Assembly: GCF_000297115.1 (NCBI RefSeq)
Contig: NZ_CAKP01000001.1
Span: 1-64,000, forward strand
Length of the DNA stretch: 64,000 bases
Origin: Caloramator australicus RC3
GTDB lineage: Bacteria > Bacillota > Clostridia > Clostridiales > Caloramatoraceae
Reading direction: 5' to 3'
Position numbers and translations under genes: made by a program. This document shows, piece after piece, positions 8,521 to 17,980 of this stretch. Numbering within the stretch: the stretch's first letter is position 1; each line of letters opens with the position of its first letter. Under the pieces are notes generated by a model. That model was not told where the DNA came from. It made no database searches and saw only the letters and a list, made by a program, of their open reading frames with translations.

Positions 8521-9867
8521 TTATCTGCATTTTTTCTCAATAAGTTCTGCAATTTTCCTTGCCATATTAGTAATCTTATCTAAATCTTCACCTTCTATCA
8601 TAACTCTAACTAAAGGTTCTGTTCCTGACGGCCTTATGAGAACTCTTCCGCTTCCATTTAGTTCTGCTTCAACCTTTTCTATTTCTTTTACAATCTCCTC
8701 ATTCTTTAAGTATGCATCCTTTTTGTCATTAGCAACCTTTGCATTTATTAAAACCTGAGGAAGCTCCTTCATTATTGAAGCAAGTTCAGACATCTTCTTT
8801 CCGCTCTTTTTTAGAACAGAAACAAGCTGAAGGGCAGTTAAAAGACCGTCACCGGTGGTATTATAATCAAGGAAAATAATATGCCCTGACTGTTCTCCTC
8901 CTATTTTATAGCCACCCTTTAACATTTCCTCTAAAACATATCTATCTCCAACCTTTGTTTTTACTGTGTTTATACCTTCCCTTTTGCAGGCTATGTCAAG
9001 TCCTAAATTGCTCATAACAGTAACAACAAGGGTATCTTTATCAAGTTTTCCCTTTTCCTTCATATCCTTTGCACATATTGTCATTATAAAATCTCCGTTG
9101 ACGATGTTTCCATTTTCGTCTACAGCAAGGCATCTGTCGGCATCACCGTCAAAGGCAAGTCCAATATCGCATCCTTTTTCTTGTGTGAATTTTCTTAATT
9201 CCTCCATATGGGTTGATCCACAATTTTTGTTTATATTTTTTCCATTAGGATTATTGTGGATAACATAAACTTCTGCACCTAACTCTTTAAAAAGCCTTGG
9301 AGCTGCAAAATATGAAGCACCTTCAGCACAATCAAGGGCAATTTTTAACCCTTTAAAATCAACGTCTATAGTTGATTTTAAAAATTCAATATAATCTAAA
9401 ATAGCATCCTCTTTAAATTCCCTAACTCCAAGATCTTCTCCAATTGGGGATGGCACCTCTGTAAGATTATTATTAATAACCTCCTCAATTCTATCTTCTA
9501 CTTCATCTGGAAGCTTATACCCATCCTTATTAAAAAACTTTATCCCATTATATTCAACTGGGTTGTGGGAAGCTGATATCACAACGCCTGCATCAGCATT
9601 ATATAATCTTGTAAGGTATGCTACTGCAGGAGTTGGAACAACTCCAACGCATATAGCATGGGCACCTACAGACATTATTCCAGCAACAAGCGCTGATTCA
9701 AGCATATCCCCTGAAATTCTTGTATCCTTTCCTACAATGATTGTAGGCTTGTGGGCACCTTCCGTTAAAACATAGGCACCTGCCCTTCCAAGCTTAAAGG
9801 CAAGCTCCGCTGTAAGCTCTCTATTAGCAATACCTCTAACTCCATCGGTTCCAAACATTCTTCCCAT
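8521..9867 (-). CDS. glmM: Phosphoglucosamine mutase
   Basis: The product has 448 residues, the usual length. The start MFGTDGVRG is diagnostic. The phosphoserine loop ISASHNP has the catalytic Ser at residue 100, the metal site is DGDADR (about 240), and the phosphate-binding [12 protein letters not shown] is near 405-420. It turns glucosamine-6-phosphate into glucosamine-1-phosphate in UDP-GlcNAc synthesis, feeding on the product of GlmS. In many Firmicutes glmM follows cdaA-cdaR; here those two genes lie 12 kb away with other operons in between. Confidence 0.96.
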   Translation of the reverse strand: MGRMFGTDGVRGIANRELTAELAFKLGRAGAYVLTEGAHKPTIIVGKDTRISGDMLESALVAGIMSVGAHAICVGVVPTPAVAYLTRLYNADAGVVISASHNPVEYNGIKFFNKDGYKLPDEVEDRIEEVINNNLTEVPSPIGEDLGVREFKEDAILDYIEFLKSTIDVDFKGLKIALDCAEGASYFAAPRLFKELGAEVYVIHNNPNGKNINKNCGSTHMEELRKFTQEKGCDIGLAFDGDADRCLAVDENGNIVNGDFIMTICAKDMKEKGKLDKDTLVVTVMSNLGLDIACKREGINTVKTKVGDRYVLEEMLKGGYKIGGEQSGHIIFLDYNTTGDGLLTALQLVSVLKKSGKKMSELASIMKELPQVLINAKVANDKKDAYLKNEEIVKEIEKVEAELNGSGRVLIRPSGTEPLVRVMIEGEDLDKITNMARKIAELIEKKCR

Positions 9868-9940
9868 ATCCTACTCTCCTTCTTGTAAACTTACATTTGA
9901 TATATTAGCATATAAATACTTTCATATCAATAATTACTTT

Positions 9941-10402
9941 TTACAAGCATCTACCATGTTTTCTTCCACAACCCCTGCACTGTCCTTTCTCTTCATCTTT
10001 TATGCAGGAAAACTCCCTTGAACCACATCGCGGGCATCTTTCATTGGATATTAGATTGCCTGTTGCCGCCTTCCATACTTCTCCACATTTTTCACACTTT
10101 GCAGTGCATTCGTTTATTATATAGTTTCCACCTTCTATCCTTAAAATCCTTCCATTTACCAAACTATCTGCAACTTTTTTCTTGGCTTCTGTATAAATTC
10201 TTTGAAACGTTGACCTTGCTACCATCATCCTTTCTGCACATTCAACCTGATCTAACCCCTCAAGGTCCATAAGCCTTAAACTTTCAAGTTCCTCAAAGGA
10301 TAAAATTATACAATCTTCATCAGGGGTGTCATTATCAAGGGGACCAAATAACTTTATATTAGGGACATAATATATTTTTCTTCTTTTTTTAGGCCTTGCC
10401 AT
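9941..10402 (-). CDS. DUF134 family predicted DNA-binding protein with zinc ribbon
   Basis: The 153-residue product opens with MARPKKRRKIYYVPNIKLFGP and carries a helix-turn-helix (about 45-80: EELESLRLMDLEGLDQVECAERM, MVARSTFQRIYTEAKKK), the hallmark of DUF134. The C-terminal half has CxxC pairs (CEKCGEVW, CPRCGSREF) and a CRGCGRKHGRC tail, so one or more metal sites. Such proteins are thought to be regulators, often near redox or metal genes; no target is known. GGAGGAA lies before the ATG. Confidence 0.85.
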   Translation of the reverse strand: MARPKKRRKIYYVPNIKLFGPLDNDTPDEDCIILSFEELESLRLMDLEGLDQVECAERMMVARSTFQRIYTEAKKKVADSLVNGRILRIEGGNYIINECTAKCEKCGEVWKAATGNLISNERCPRCGSREFSCIKDEEKGQCRGCGRKHGRCL

Positions 10403-10465
10403 TCCAATTCCTCCATAAATGTAATTTCCAATAATATTTTATCATTATTCCAGATTAATTCAACA

Positions 10466-10490
10466 AAAATAGTCCCCACTTTAAAGTGGG
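10466..10490 (-). terminator. Terminator of the ABC-2 exporter operon
   Basis: The perfect palindrome CCCACTTTAAAGTGGG is followed on the minus strand by GACTATTTTT. It lies just behind the last permease gene. Confidence 0.65.
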
Positions 10491-10491
10491 T

Positions 10492-11310
10492 TTAATGAGT
10501 CCCTAATATTCCAAGTTCTTTGCATTTCCTTTCTACCTTTGCAAAGGCATAACTTCCAACTAACCAAAAGATAAATATAGAAATAACAATTATTAGAAAC
10601 TCTTTATACAGCGGCATTAAGGGAGTCTGACCTAATAATAATGCTCTAATACTGTCATTTACATAAGTCATTGGCAAAATCATCGATATAAATACAAATC
10701 CCCTTGGCATTACCTTTATAGGAAAGGCCATACCTGACAAGGCATTTAATGTAGAATTTGTAATATCAACTATAGGTCCCGCTTCCTTTGCAATTAAAAC
10801 TAACGAAGCAACAAAAAGTCCAAGCCCAAACAAACCTATTATACCCGGCAAAAGAAAGGAAATAGCCTTTAATATATTTTTATTAACTGTAAATCCAAAG
10901 GCAAAGTGGCATACTATTCCTATTAAAATCACTTCAAAGGTGGTTGCTAAAAATTGAAATAGTGTCCTTCCTAAAAGTAGGGCGATTCTATTTGAAGGAG
11001 AGCTCCAATTTGATTCCAAAACTCCCTGTCTCATCTCATCCTTCAATGAAAATCCTACTGACCAAAATATCATGCTGACATATGCAGATACCATAAACCC
11101 AAGCACCATAAAACCTATATAATCTGAATTTCCAGTATATTTTTCAAAGCCTTCGATTCTTCCGTTAACGCTAAAGGCCTTACCCATGAAATAAAAGGGA
11201 GATAACCACATCAACGGCTCAAATAAAGTCATCAACACATTTACCGGATATCTAAAATATATCTTCATGCTAATTAAAAACCTTGCCTTAAGCACGTTTA
11301 AAAAACTCAT
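10492..11310 (-). CDS. ABC-2 type transporter permease
   Basis: The 272-residue protein has about six hydrophobic segments. The motif LKDEMRQGVLESNWSSP after the second segment is typical of ABC-2 permeases of the drug/polysaccharide exporter type. It is the third gene of an operon, behind an ATPase (12154-13152) and a second permease (11321-12145), 10 bp from the latter. The two permeases share a topology and the LExNW motif and probably form a heterodimer. The substrate is unknown; antibiotics, lipids or peptides are possible. Confidence 0.88.
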   Translation of the reverse strand: MSFLNVLKARFLISMKIYFRYPVNVLMTLFEPLMWLSPFYFMGKAFSVNGRIEGFEKYTGNSDYIGFMVLGFMVSAYVSMIFWSVGFSLKDEMRQGVLESNWSSPSNRIALLLGRTLFQFLATTFEVILIGIVCHFAFGFTVNKNILKAISFLLPGIIGLFGLGLFVASLVLIAKEAGPIVDITNSTLNALSGMAFPIKVMPRGFVFISMILPMTYVNDSIRALLLGQTPLMPLYKEFLIIVISIFIFWLVGSYAFAKVERKCKELGILGTH

Positions 11311-11320
11311 CTTCCCACCC

Positions 11321-12145
11321 CTAAAATCTTTCTAAAGAACCAGATATTTTTACTCTTTTTTCTACTAATTTAAAAATCAACATTCCCAATGCTAAAAATA
11401 TTATCCCTTCACCAGAACATAATATTAAATTATATGCCGTTTCCAATAAGGTTTTATCCATAATCAAAATGTCCCTTGCAGCTTGTATTCCAAAGGTAAA
11501 GGGTAAAAACTTCGCTAAAGCTTGCATCCAATTTGGCATTATATATATTGGATAAGTTATTCCACAAAGTATCATCATGACTCCCCTTGCAACATTTACA
11601 GCAGCATTAACTTCCTTTGCCCAAAGTATTAAACTTGCGAATATCATTCCAAGGCCATAAACTCCAGGAAAAAGTATAAGAAATACAACTATCCAATCTA
11701 TTAAATTTCCAGTAAATTTAATTCCATAAATTAGCCTGTATTCTATGATTCCAATCACGCTAAACATAATGGATAGAACCATAGAAATTATGCCGGCACC
11801 AAGCAAAATTGAAAATTTGTTTACGGGACACAGCCAATTGGACTCTAAAGTTCCCCTTAATTGTTCCTCCCTTAAATATCCTCCATAATTCCACATAGTA
11901 ATATTAACTGCCATCCAAACCATGGTGCCAATCACTATATAGCCCATTATATTTTCAGTTCCTGCAACCTTTTGAAACACAATAAGTCCTTTTTTATCAG
12001 GTCCAGCATATGCAAAGGAAGTTAAGATGTATAAAAGTGGAAAAATAAGAGGCCAAATAATAACTGAAATAAACCATGTAGGATATCTAAATAAAGTTGA
12101 TAAATCCTTTTTAGCCACAGCAAGAATAACCCTTAGACTCTGCAT
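11321..12145 (-). CDS. ABC-2 type transporter permease
   Basis: The 274-residue membrane protein has an N-terminal segment beginning LAVAKKDLSTLFRYPTWF and six predicted membrane spans. The motif YLREEQLRGTLESNWLCP parallels its neighbour's LKDEMRQGVLESNW, which suggests that the two permeases arose by duplication. It sits 8 bp downstream of the ATPase gene and 10 bp upstream of the second permease, so the three form one exporter. Confidence 0.88.
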   Translation of the reverse strand: MQSLRVILAVAKKDLSTLFRYPTWFISVIIWPLIFPLLYILTSFAYAGPDKKGLIVFQKVAGTENIMGYIVIGTMVWMAVNITMWNYGGYLREEQLRGTLESNWLCPVNKFSILLGAGIISMVLSIMFSVIGIIEYRLIYGIKFTGNLIDWIVVFLILFPGVYGLGMIFASLILWAKEVNAAVNVARGVMMILCGITYPIYIMPNWMQALAKFLPFTFGIQAARDILIMDKTLLETAYNLILCSGEGIIFLALGMLIFKLVEKRVKISGSLERF

Positions 12146-12153
12146 TTTTTCAC

Positions 12154-13152
12154 CTACTCCCTTAAACTCTTTCCTGTTAGATGGATAAACACATCCTCAA
12201 GGGACGGTTCTTCAACATTTATATTTAACACCTTTGCTTTTTTCTTTAAAACATAATCTAAAATCTCATGAATGACGCTTTCTCCATCATAATGATGGAT
12301 TGTAACCTCAAAGGTTCTATTTTGTTGATTATAGTGGCTTAATACATTTTGAACCTTTTCTAAATTTTTCAAACCCTCAATAATCTCATAAGACGCCCCC
12401 ATAAGTTCTAATTTCATAGTTTTCACTTCATTTATACTTTTTTTAAGATTATCTGGCTTGTCGAGGGCGATTATTTTTCCTGAATCTATAATAGCCACCC
12501 TATCGCTTAAAAAATCCGCCTCCTCCATATAATGGGTAGTCAATAGTATCGTCTTGCCTTCCCTTTTGAATTCAAGAATTATCTCCCTTAAATTTATAGC
12601 CGACTGGGGGTCTAATCCTAAGGTAGGTTCATCTAATAATAATATTGGTGCATTAGGCATTAAGGCTTTACCAAGGGCTACTTTTTGTTTCATTCCAGTG
12701 GAAAATTTTTCAACTATTTGATCTGCCTTTTCGCTAATTCCTAGCCTTTCTAAAATCATTTCTGCCCTTTCCTTTGCTTCTTTTCTTTTAAGTCCATAAA
12801 GGGCACCAAAATACTCGAGGTTTTCCCTTGCTGTCAATTTCCAATAAATACTTCTATCCCCAGCTAAAACTGTTCCAATATTTCTTTGGGCTTTTATAGT
12901 TTCCTTTACAACATCTATTCCTAAAACTAATATAGTTCCTTCAGTTGGGAGTAAAAGCCCTGTTATCATTTTTATTAAAGTTGTCTTTCCTGCACCATTA
13001 GGTCCTAAAAGGCCAAATATTTCTCCTTTATAAATATCAAAACTAACACCATCGACTGCTTTGAATTCTTTTACTTCTGATTTTTTAAATAGCGCTCTTT
13101 TCTTTGAATAAAAATATTTTTTTACATCTCTAACCTCTATTGCCTTCTCCAC
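12154..13152 (-). CDS. ABC transporter ATP-binding protein (DrrA-like exporter)
   Basis: The 332-residue ATPase shows Walker A GPNGAGKTT, the signature FSTGMKQKVALGKAL, Walker B ILLLDEPTLGLDP and the H-loop TTHYMEE. A C-terminal extension of about 90 residues is typical of DrrA/NatA-type ATPases that drive ABC-2 exporters. The start is a GTG at 13152 (MEKAIEV). It is the first gene of the operon with two permeases. Confidence 0.92.
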   Translation of the reverse strand: MEKAIEVRDVKKYFYSKKRALFKKSEVKEFKAVDGVSFDIYKGEIFGLLGPNGAGKTTLIKMITGLLLPTEGTILVLGIDVVKETIKAQRNIGTVLAGDRSIYWKLTARENLEYFGALYGLKRKEAKERAEMILERLGISEKADQIVEKFSTGMKQKVALGKALMPNAPILLLDEPTLGLDPQSAINLREIILEFKREGKTILLTTHYMEEADFLSDRVAIIDSGKIIALDKPDNLKKSINEVKTMKLELMGASYEIIEGLKNLEKVQNVLSHYNQQNRTFEVTIHHYDGESVIHEILDYVLKKKAKVLNINVEEPSLEDVFIHLTGKSLRE

Positions 13153-13382
13153 CCCTACAACACCCTTTCCAAAAATTTCTTATAAGTTTATTTTAACATA
13201 AAACTTAATTTTTTCAATATTTATTTTAATATTTTTAATATTGTTCTTAATTTTATTTTTATTTGTGATTTATATTTTTTATTTTTATAATATTATAATT
13301 AATTTTATAACTTCAAAACCAATCAATCGGCTATTCGATAAATTAAGAATGATAAAATTGAAAAAATATAGAAAATTATTAG

Positions 13383-13550
13383 CAGATTGTAGACAAACCC
13401 TCTTTGGTGTTCAGACTTTGCAAGAGCCCTGGAAGGATTAGAAAAGGCATCTCTCATGAGCTTTAGCAATTAGAATTGCTTAGCGAAATGAGCGAATGCC
13501 AGGGAAATCCTTCACAGGGCTTATAAAAAAACAACTTTTTCAACAGTCTG
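13383..13550 (+). repeat. MITE-like palindromic element (168 bp)
   Basis: The element begins CAGATTGTAGACAAA and ends TTTTTCAACAGTCTG; the ends are imperfect inverted repeats (11 of 15 match). Inside are nested inverted repeats: 13422-13439 with 13506-13522 (AAGAGCCCTGGAAGGATT against AATCCTTCACAGGGCTT), GGCAT/ATGCC at 13446/13496, and a central AGCAATT-AG-AATTGCT at 13465-13480. It carries no believable gene. A 29-base stretch of its left end recurs at 48664-48692 with 24 matches. The 457-bp gap 13153-13609 holds this element, very AT-rich DNA on its left (promoter side of the ABC operon), and a terminator on its right. Confidence 0.65.
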
Positions 13551-13583
13551 ATTATTAGATAATTCTAAAATATGCTATATAAA

Positions 13584-13611
13584 AAATAAAAGAGAGGCTA
13601 AGCCTCTCTTT
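13584..13611 (-). terminator. Terminator of the buk-ptb-VOR operon
   Basis: The stem AAAGAGAGGCT/AGCCTCTCTTT is followed on the minus strand by ATTTTTTAT, directly behind the gamma subunit gene, overlapping its stop codon. Confidence 0.85.
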
Positions 13612-14140
13612 ATTTTGCAAACTCTGCTCCTCTTTCAAGGGCCTTTTTATTTAATTCGTAGAACTGCTCTTTTCCATGCTCCTTCAATGCCTTAAGAAGT
13701 GACTCCATTGAAACTATCTTAGTCTTTTCAACAAGAGCTCCTAAAAGAACCATGTTGGCAATCTTCTTTGATCCAACCTCTTCTGCAATCCTTTGTGCAG
13801 GTATTTTAATAACCTCTATGTCCGTTCTTTCTGGCTCTCTATTTACAAGATCGCTATCCATTATTAAAAGTCCACCTTTTACAACATATCTTTCAAACTT
13901 ATCAAGGGATGGTCTATTCATTACTACAACAGCTGTTGCATCCGTTACAAGCGGAGCACCGATTGGTTCATCGCTTACTATAACTGAACAATTTGAAGTT
14001 CCTCCACGCATTTCTGGTCCATAGCTTGGGAACCATGAAACATTTAAGTTTTCTTCAAGACCTGCATGGGCTAAAAATTTTCCCATTGAAAGAATTCCTT
14101 GACCGCCAAATCCTGCAAATATTATCTCCTGATGTGGCAT
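13610..14140 (-). CDS. 2-oxoacid:ferredoxin oxidoreductase gamma subunit
   Basis: The 176-residue product matches the gamma domain: GFGGQGILSMGKFLAHAG at the N-terminus, SWFPSYGPEMRGGTSNCSVIVSDE, and NMVLLGALVEKTKIVSMESL near the end. This subunit helps to bind CoA and completes the active complex. It is the last gene of the operon and its start overlaps the beta-subunit stop by one base. The ptb/buk neighbours favour 2-ketoisovalerate (branched-chain) oxidation over 2-oxoglutarate; sequence alone cannot settle this. Confidence 0.9.
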   Translation of the reverse strand: MPHQEIIFAGFGGQGILSMGKFLAHAGLEENLNVSWFPSYGPEMRGGTSNCSVIVSDEPIGAPLVTDATAVVVMNRPSLDKFERYVVKGGLLIMDSDLVNREPERTDIEVIKIPAQRIAEEVGSKKIANMVLLGALVEKTKIVSMESLLKALKEHGKEQFYELNKKALERGAEFAK

Positions 14141-14892
14141 TATTTCACCTCCCCAGCTGTTATATCCTTCTTAACTCCAAGAGGATAGTATGGTATCATG
14201 TTATCCCTTAACCATTTAATTGCTTCGTTTGGTGATAATCCCCAGTTTGTTGGGCAGATTGAAAGAACTTCTACCATTGTAAAACCTTTACCCTGCATTT
14301 GTAATTCAAAGGCTTTCTTTATAGCCTTCTTAGCCTTTATTATATTTGGAACGCTATCAACTGAAACTCTTTCAACATAAACTGCACCATCAAGAGTTGC
14401 AATCATTTCTGAAACCCTTATTGGATGCCCTGCAGTATTTACATCCCTACCATAGGGTGATGTTTCTGTAACCTGACCTGGAAGCGTAGTAGGTGCCATT
14501 TGTCCCCCAGTCATACCATAGATAGCATTGTTTACGAATATAGTAGTTATCTTTTCTCCTCTTGCTGCAGCATGAACTATTTCAGCTGTTCCTATAGCTG
14601 CAAGGTCACCATCTCCCTGATAAGTAAATACTATACTATCTGGCACTGCCCTTTTAATACCTGTAGCAACCGCTGGTGCTCTACCATGGGCAGCTTCATA
14701 CATATCGCATGTAAAATAATCATAAGCAAGAACTGAACATCCAACAGGTGCAACACCTATTGTTTTATCTAAGATTCCAAGCTCATCTATAACTTCTGCC
14801 ACAAGTCTGTGGATAACTCCATGGGTACAACCAGGGCAGTAATGGGTTGGCACGTCTAAAAGTGCCTTTGGTCTTTCAAATACTATAGCCAT
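14140..14892 (-). CDS. 2-oxoacid:ferredoxin oxidoreductase beta subunit (TPP-binding)
   Basis: The product has 250 residues. The N-terminal YCPGCTHG motif and the thiamine-diphosphate motif ([15 protein letters not shown] to [11 protein letters not shown], about 92-130) are clear. It binds thiamine diphosphate and decarboxylates the 2-oxoacid. The start overlaps the alpha-subunit stop and the end overlaps the gamma start, each by one base (TAATG), which indicates translational coupling. Confidence 0.93.
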   Translation of the reverse strand: MAIVFERPKALLDVPTHYCPGCTHGVIHRLVAEVIDELGILDKTIGVAPVGCSVLAYDYFTCDMYEAAHGRAPAVATGIKRAVPDSIVFTYQGDGDLAAIGTAEIVHAAARGEKITTIFVNNAIYGMTGGQMAPTTLPGQVTETSPYGRDVNTAGHPIRVSEMIATLDGAVYVERVSVDSVPNIIKAKKAIKKAFELQMQGKGFTMVEVLSICPTNWGLSPNEAIKWLRDNMIPYYPLGVKKDITAGEVK

Positions 14893-15966
14893 TACTTAGC
14901 ACCTCCTACGATTTCCTTAATTTTATTTGCAATTTCAGCTGGGGTTGGAACCATTCCACCGCTTCTTCCATAGAAGAATACAGGCTTTCTTCCGTTAACT
15001 GAAAGTTTTACATCTTCCACCATTTGACCTTCGCTCATTTCAATTGATATAAATCCAGCTTTAACCTTGTCCATAACTTCATCAAATGCCTTCTTTGGAT
15101 ATGGCCAAAGGGTTATCGGTCTTATTAGCCCAACCTTTATTCCTTCCTTTTCAAGCATCTTAATTGCATTTTTACATATTCTTGATAATGTTCCATAGGA
15201 TACTATTGCTAAATCAACTTCTCCATCAAAATTGTAAAGTTCATATTTAACTTCATTCTTTTCTATTTCAGCATATTTTGCTTGTAATTTTCTGTTGTGT
15301 GCTTCTAACTCCTCTGGCTTTAAGAAAAGTGAATTTATAACATTATGATTTTTGTCTTCCTCTTAAGCCATTTGCAGCCCAAGTTTTTTCTGGAAGATTT
15401 CTTGTAGTTTGTCTTTCTTTAAATTCAACAGGTTCCATCATCTGCCCAAGCATTCCATCTCCCATAACCATAACAGGGTTTCTATACTGATCTGCAACAT
15501 CGAAGGCTTCTTGAACAAGGTCAACAAGCTCTTGAACTGATGATGGTGCATAAACTACCATTCTATAGTCTCCGTGTCCGCCACCCTTTGTTGCTTGGAA
15601 ATAGTCGGACTGTGCAGGCTGAATTCCACCAAGACCTGGGCCTCCTCTAACGATGTTTATGATTACACATGGAAGTTCAGCACCAGCTATATATGAAATA
15701 CCCTCTGATTTTAAGCTAATTCCTGGACTTGAGGATGATGTCATCACTCTAACACCAGCGCCTGCTGCACCATAAACCATGTTTATAGCAGCAACTTCGC
15801 TTTCCGCCTGTAAAAATACTCTTCCAACCTGTGGCATTCTCCTTGACATATAGGCTGCAACTTCAGTTTGTGGTGTTATAGGATAACCGAAAAAGCATTG
15901 GCAGCCTGCATGGATAGCAGCTTCACCTATGGCTTCGTTACCCTTCATTAATACCTTTTTAGCCAT
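14892..15966 (-). pseudogene. 2-oxoacid:ferredoxin oxidoreductase alpha subunit (VorB/KorA-like), frameshifted
   Basis: From the ATG at 15966 the frame gives [38 protein letters not shown] and [26 protein letters not shown], the pyrimidine-binding domain of the alpha chain. It stops at 15343-15345. Homology goes on in another frame ([18 protein letters not shown], then domain II with DLAIVSYGTLSR and KVGLIRPITLWPYP) to 14892. One base too many in the A5 run at about 15352 would explain the break; removal restores GRQNHNVINS. All partners are intact, so a sequencing error or a very recent mutation is likely. The full protein would have about 357 residues. Confidence 0.85.
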
Positions 15967-15984
15967 CTTATTTACCTCCCTAAA

Positions 15985-16194
15985 TTATTTTTCAACAGTT
16001 ATAACAACATCTGGACAAATTCTTGCACATGAAGCACAAGCAATGCATTTTACCATCTTCTCTTCTGTCACTGTCGCTGGGTGATATCCTTTGATATTCA
16101 ATTTTTCTGAAAAGGAGATGATTTTCACAGGACATACTTCGATACACAAGCCACATCCCTTGCACCTATCTTCTCTAAATGTTACCTTACCCAT
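15985..16194 (-). CDS. 4Fe-4S ferredoxin subunit of the 2-oxoacid oxidoreductase (KorD-like)
   Basis: The 69-residue protein has two cluster motifs, CKGCGLCIEVCP and CIACASCARICP, so two [4Fe-4S] clusters. It carries electrons from the thiamine/alpha-beta core to free ferredoxin. It precedes the alpha gene by 18 bp in the order delta-alpha-beta-gamma, as in KorDABC-type complexes. Confidence 0.92.
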   Translation of the reverse strand: MGKVTFREDRCKGCGLCIEVCPVKIISFSEKLNIKGYHPATVTEEKMVKCIACASCARICPDVVITVEK

Positions 16195-16217
16195 ACATAG
16201 GCCTCCTTTTAAATTAA

Positions 16218-16892
16218 TTACTCTAAGTCACGCCTCCAAGGAGGAAGCATAAATATTTTTATTGGGAAAATATTTCCCCCAATTTCTTCTTTAACTTGTG
16301 AAACCAAATCTTCCCTTACTGCCGTAAAGGCAATAGGAATATTAATTTTTTCTGAAACTTCCTTGACAATCTCAAATCCTTCTTTAATCATATCTACTGT
16401 TGTTTCATATGAAAGATTAGTATTATTAATAAGATATTTTACCTTTAGCCTCGATGCCCTTTGGATTTCATCTATATACTGAATTATGCTATCTACATCA
16501 TTGGTTAAAGGCCTTATTGTATTAATAACAAAATACATATCATAGTCTTCTTCTCTAAAGTATTTATTGTATTGTCCTAAAGCAACAGCTCCCTGATCAT
16601 CGCCACCAACATCTAAAACAACTTCATATGTTTTATCATTAAACACAGTTAAAGTATTTAAAGGCACTGTCCCAAGCTCTGCATTTGAAAACTCCTTTGG
16701 TGTAGCGATAACCTTTATACCCTTTTCTTCTAAATAATCTGTTTGATCTCTTGTGCAAAAATATGGATTTACTATATCAAGATCGGCAATCGCAACCTTT
16801 TTACCCTCTTCATTAAGTTTTAGAGCATAATTTATAGCTATTTCAGTTTTACCACTTCCAAAGTGACCTGTAAAAACTCTAATTCTTGACAT
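16218..16892 (-). CDS. P-loop ATPase of the CobQ/MinD type, function unknown
   Basis: The 224-residue product opens RVFTGHFGSGKTEIAINYA, a Walker A with GSGKTE, followed by VAIADLDIVNPYFCTRDQ and EVVLDVGGDDQGAVALGQY. These are the switch and Walker B-like parts of the SIMIBI class (MinD/CooC/Nbp35-like). It lies between buk and the ferredoxin-type subunit of the VOR complex in the same operon. A role in cofactor or cluster loading or activation of the oxidoreductase is possible but is inference only. Confidence 0.75.
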   Translation of the reverse strand: MSRIRVFTGHFGSGKTEIAINYALKLNEEGKKVAIADLDIVNPYFCTRDQTDYLEEKGIKVIATPKEFSNAELGTVPLNTLTVFNDKTYEVVLDVGGDDQGAVALGQYNKYFREEDYDMYFVINTIRPLTNDVDSIIQYIDEIQRASRLKVKYLINNTNLSYETTVDMIKEGFEIVKEVSEKINIPIAFTAVREDLVSQVKEEIGGNIFPIKIFMLPPWRRDLE

Positions 16893-16900
16893 TAAATCAC

Positions 16901-17968
16901 CTACTTATATTCTTTAGCAATCTCTTCTCCCCTTAAAACTCTAAGTCCACCTTCTGCAAGGGCAAGCATCTCATCCTCACCCGGATAAACTACAACAGGT
17001 GCAATAAAGCTTATTCTTTCCTTGATCCATTCTACAAATGTCTTACCATATGCAAGACCGCCTGTTAGAATGATAGCATCTACTTCTCCCTTTAAAACAG
17101 TTGCACACATTCCTATTTCCTTCGCAACCTGGTATGCCATTGCCTTATAAACAAGTTCTGCTTCTTTATTTCCTTCATTCATCATCTTTTCAACGTCTCT
17201 TGCATCGTTTGTTCCAAAATAAGCCATAAGACCGCCTTTTCCTGTTATTTTTTTCTTTATTTCATCTAAAGTATATTTACCAGAGAAACAAAGTTTTACA
17301 AGATCTCCAACAGGTAGGCTTCCTGTTCTTTCTGGTGAAAATGGCCCTTCTCCATCTAAGGCGTTATTTACATCTACGACTCTTCCTTTTCTATGCGCTC
17401 CAACAGAAATTCCTCCACCTAGATGAGCCACTATTAAATTTAGCTCTTCATATTTTTTCCCATGTTCCTTTGCATATCTTTTTGCAACTGCCTTTTGATT
17501 TAAAGCATGGAATATGCTTTTTCTTTGTATTTCAGGCATACCTGATATTCTTGCAATTTCATCCATTTCATCTACTACAACTGGGTCAACGATAAATGCA
17601 GGAATGTTAACTGACTTTGCTATTTCATAGGCTATTACTCCACCTAAGTTAGATGCGTGTTGCCCTTGAACGCCAATCTTTAGATCTTCTATCATTTTTT
17701 CATTAACGTTATATGTTCCACCTTCGATTGGTTTTAAAAGTCCACCTCTACCAACTACAGCATTTAATGATTCGATTGGAACATTCTTTTCCTTTAAAGC
17801 ACTTAGTATAACATTTTTTCTAAACTCGTATTGTTCAAATATAGTATTGTATGGTGCAAGCTCCTCTGATGAGTGTCTTAAAGTTTCAACGAATACGGGG
17901 TTTAAGTCATCAAAAACTGCTATTTTAGTTGAAGTTGAACCAGGATTAATAACAAGCATTCTAAACAT
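16901..17968 (-). CDS. buk: Butyrate kinase (copy 1)
   Basis: The 355-residue product belongs to the acetokinase family: [12 protein letters not shown] at the start (phosphate loop), [31 protein letters not shown] and [10 protein letters not shown]. It transfers the phosphate from butyryl (or branched acyl) phosphate to ADP, making ATP and the free acid. It follows ptb by 12 bp. A second kinase of the same family (18886-19968) lies on the other side of ptb; the pair share motifs almost throughout but differ enough to be old paralogues, possibly for different acyl chains. Confidence 0.94.
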   Translation of the reverse strand: MFRMLVINPGSTSTKIAVFDDLNPVFVETLRHSSEELAPYNTIFEQYEFRKNVILSALKEKNVPIESLNAVVGRGGLLKPIEGGTYNVNEKMIEDLKIGVQGQHASNLGGVIAYEIAKSVNIPAFIVDPVVVDEMDEIARISGMPEIQRKSIFHALNQKAVAKRYAKEHGKKYEELNLIVAHLGGGISVGAHRKGRVVDVNNALDGEGPFSPERTGSLPVGDLVKLCFSGKYTLDEIKKKITGKGGLMAYFGTNDARDVEKMMNEGNKEAELVYKAMAYQVAKEIGMCATVLKGEVDAIILTGGLAYGKTFVEWIKERISFIAPVVVYPGEDEMLALAEGGLRVLRGEEIAKEYK

Positions 17969-17980
17969 AGAAATTCCTCC

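Noticed and set aside
13241-13441. A 66-codon plus-strand open frame
   Set aside because: It is low-complexity AT-rich sequence that runs into the MITE-like element, has no ribosome binding site and no recognisable motif.
15159-15345. Programmed frameshift in the alpha subunit
   Set aside because: There is no typical slippery heptamer with downstream structure at the site, and both halves are needed for one enzyme; error or mutation is simpler.
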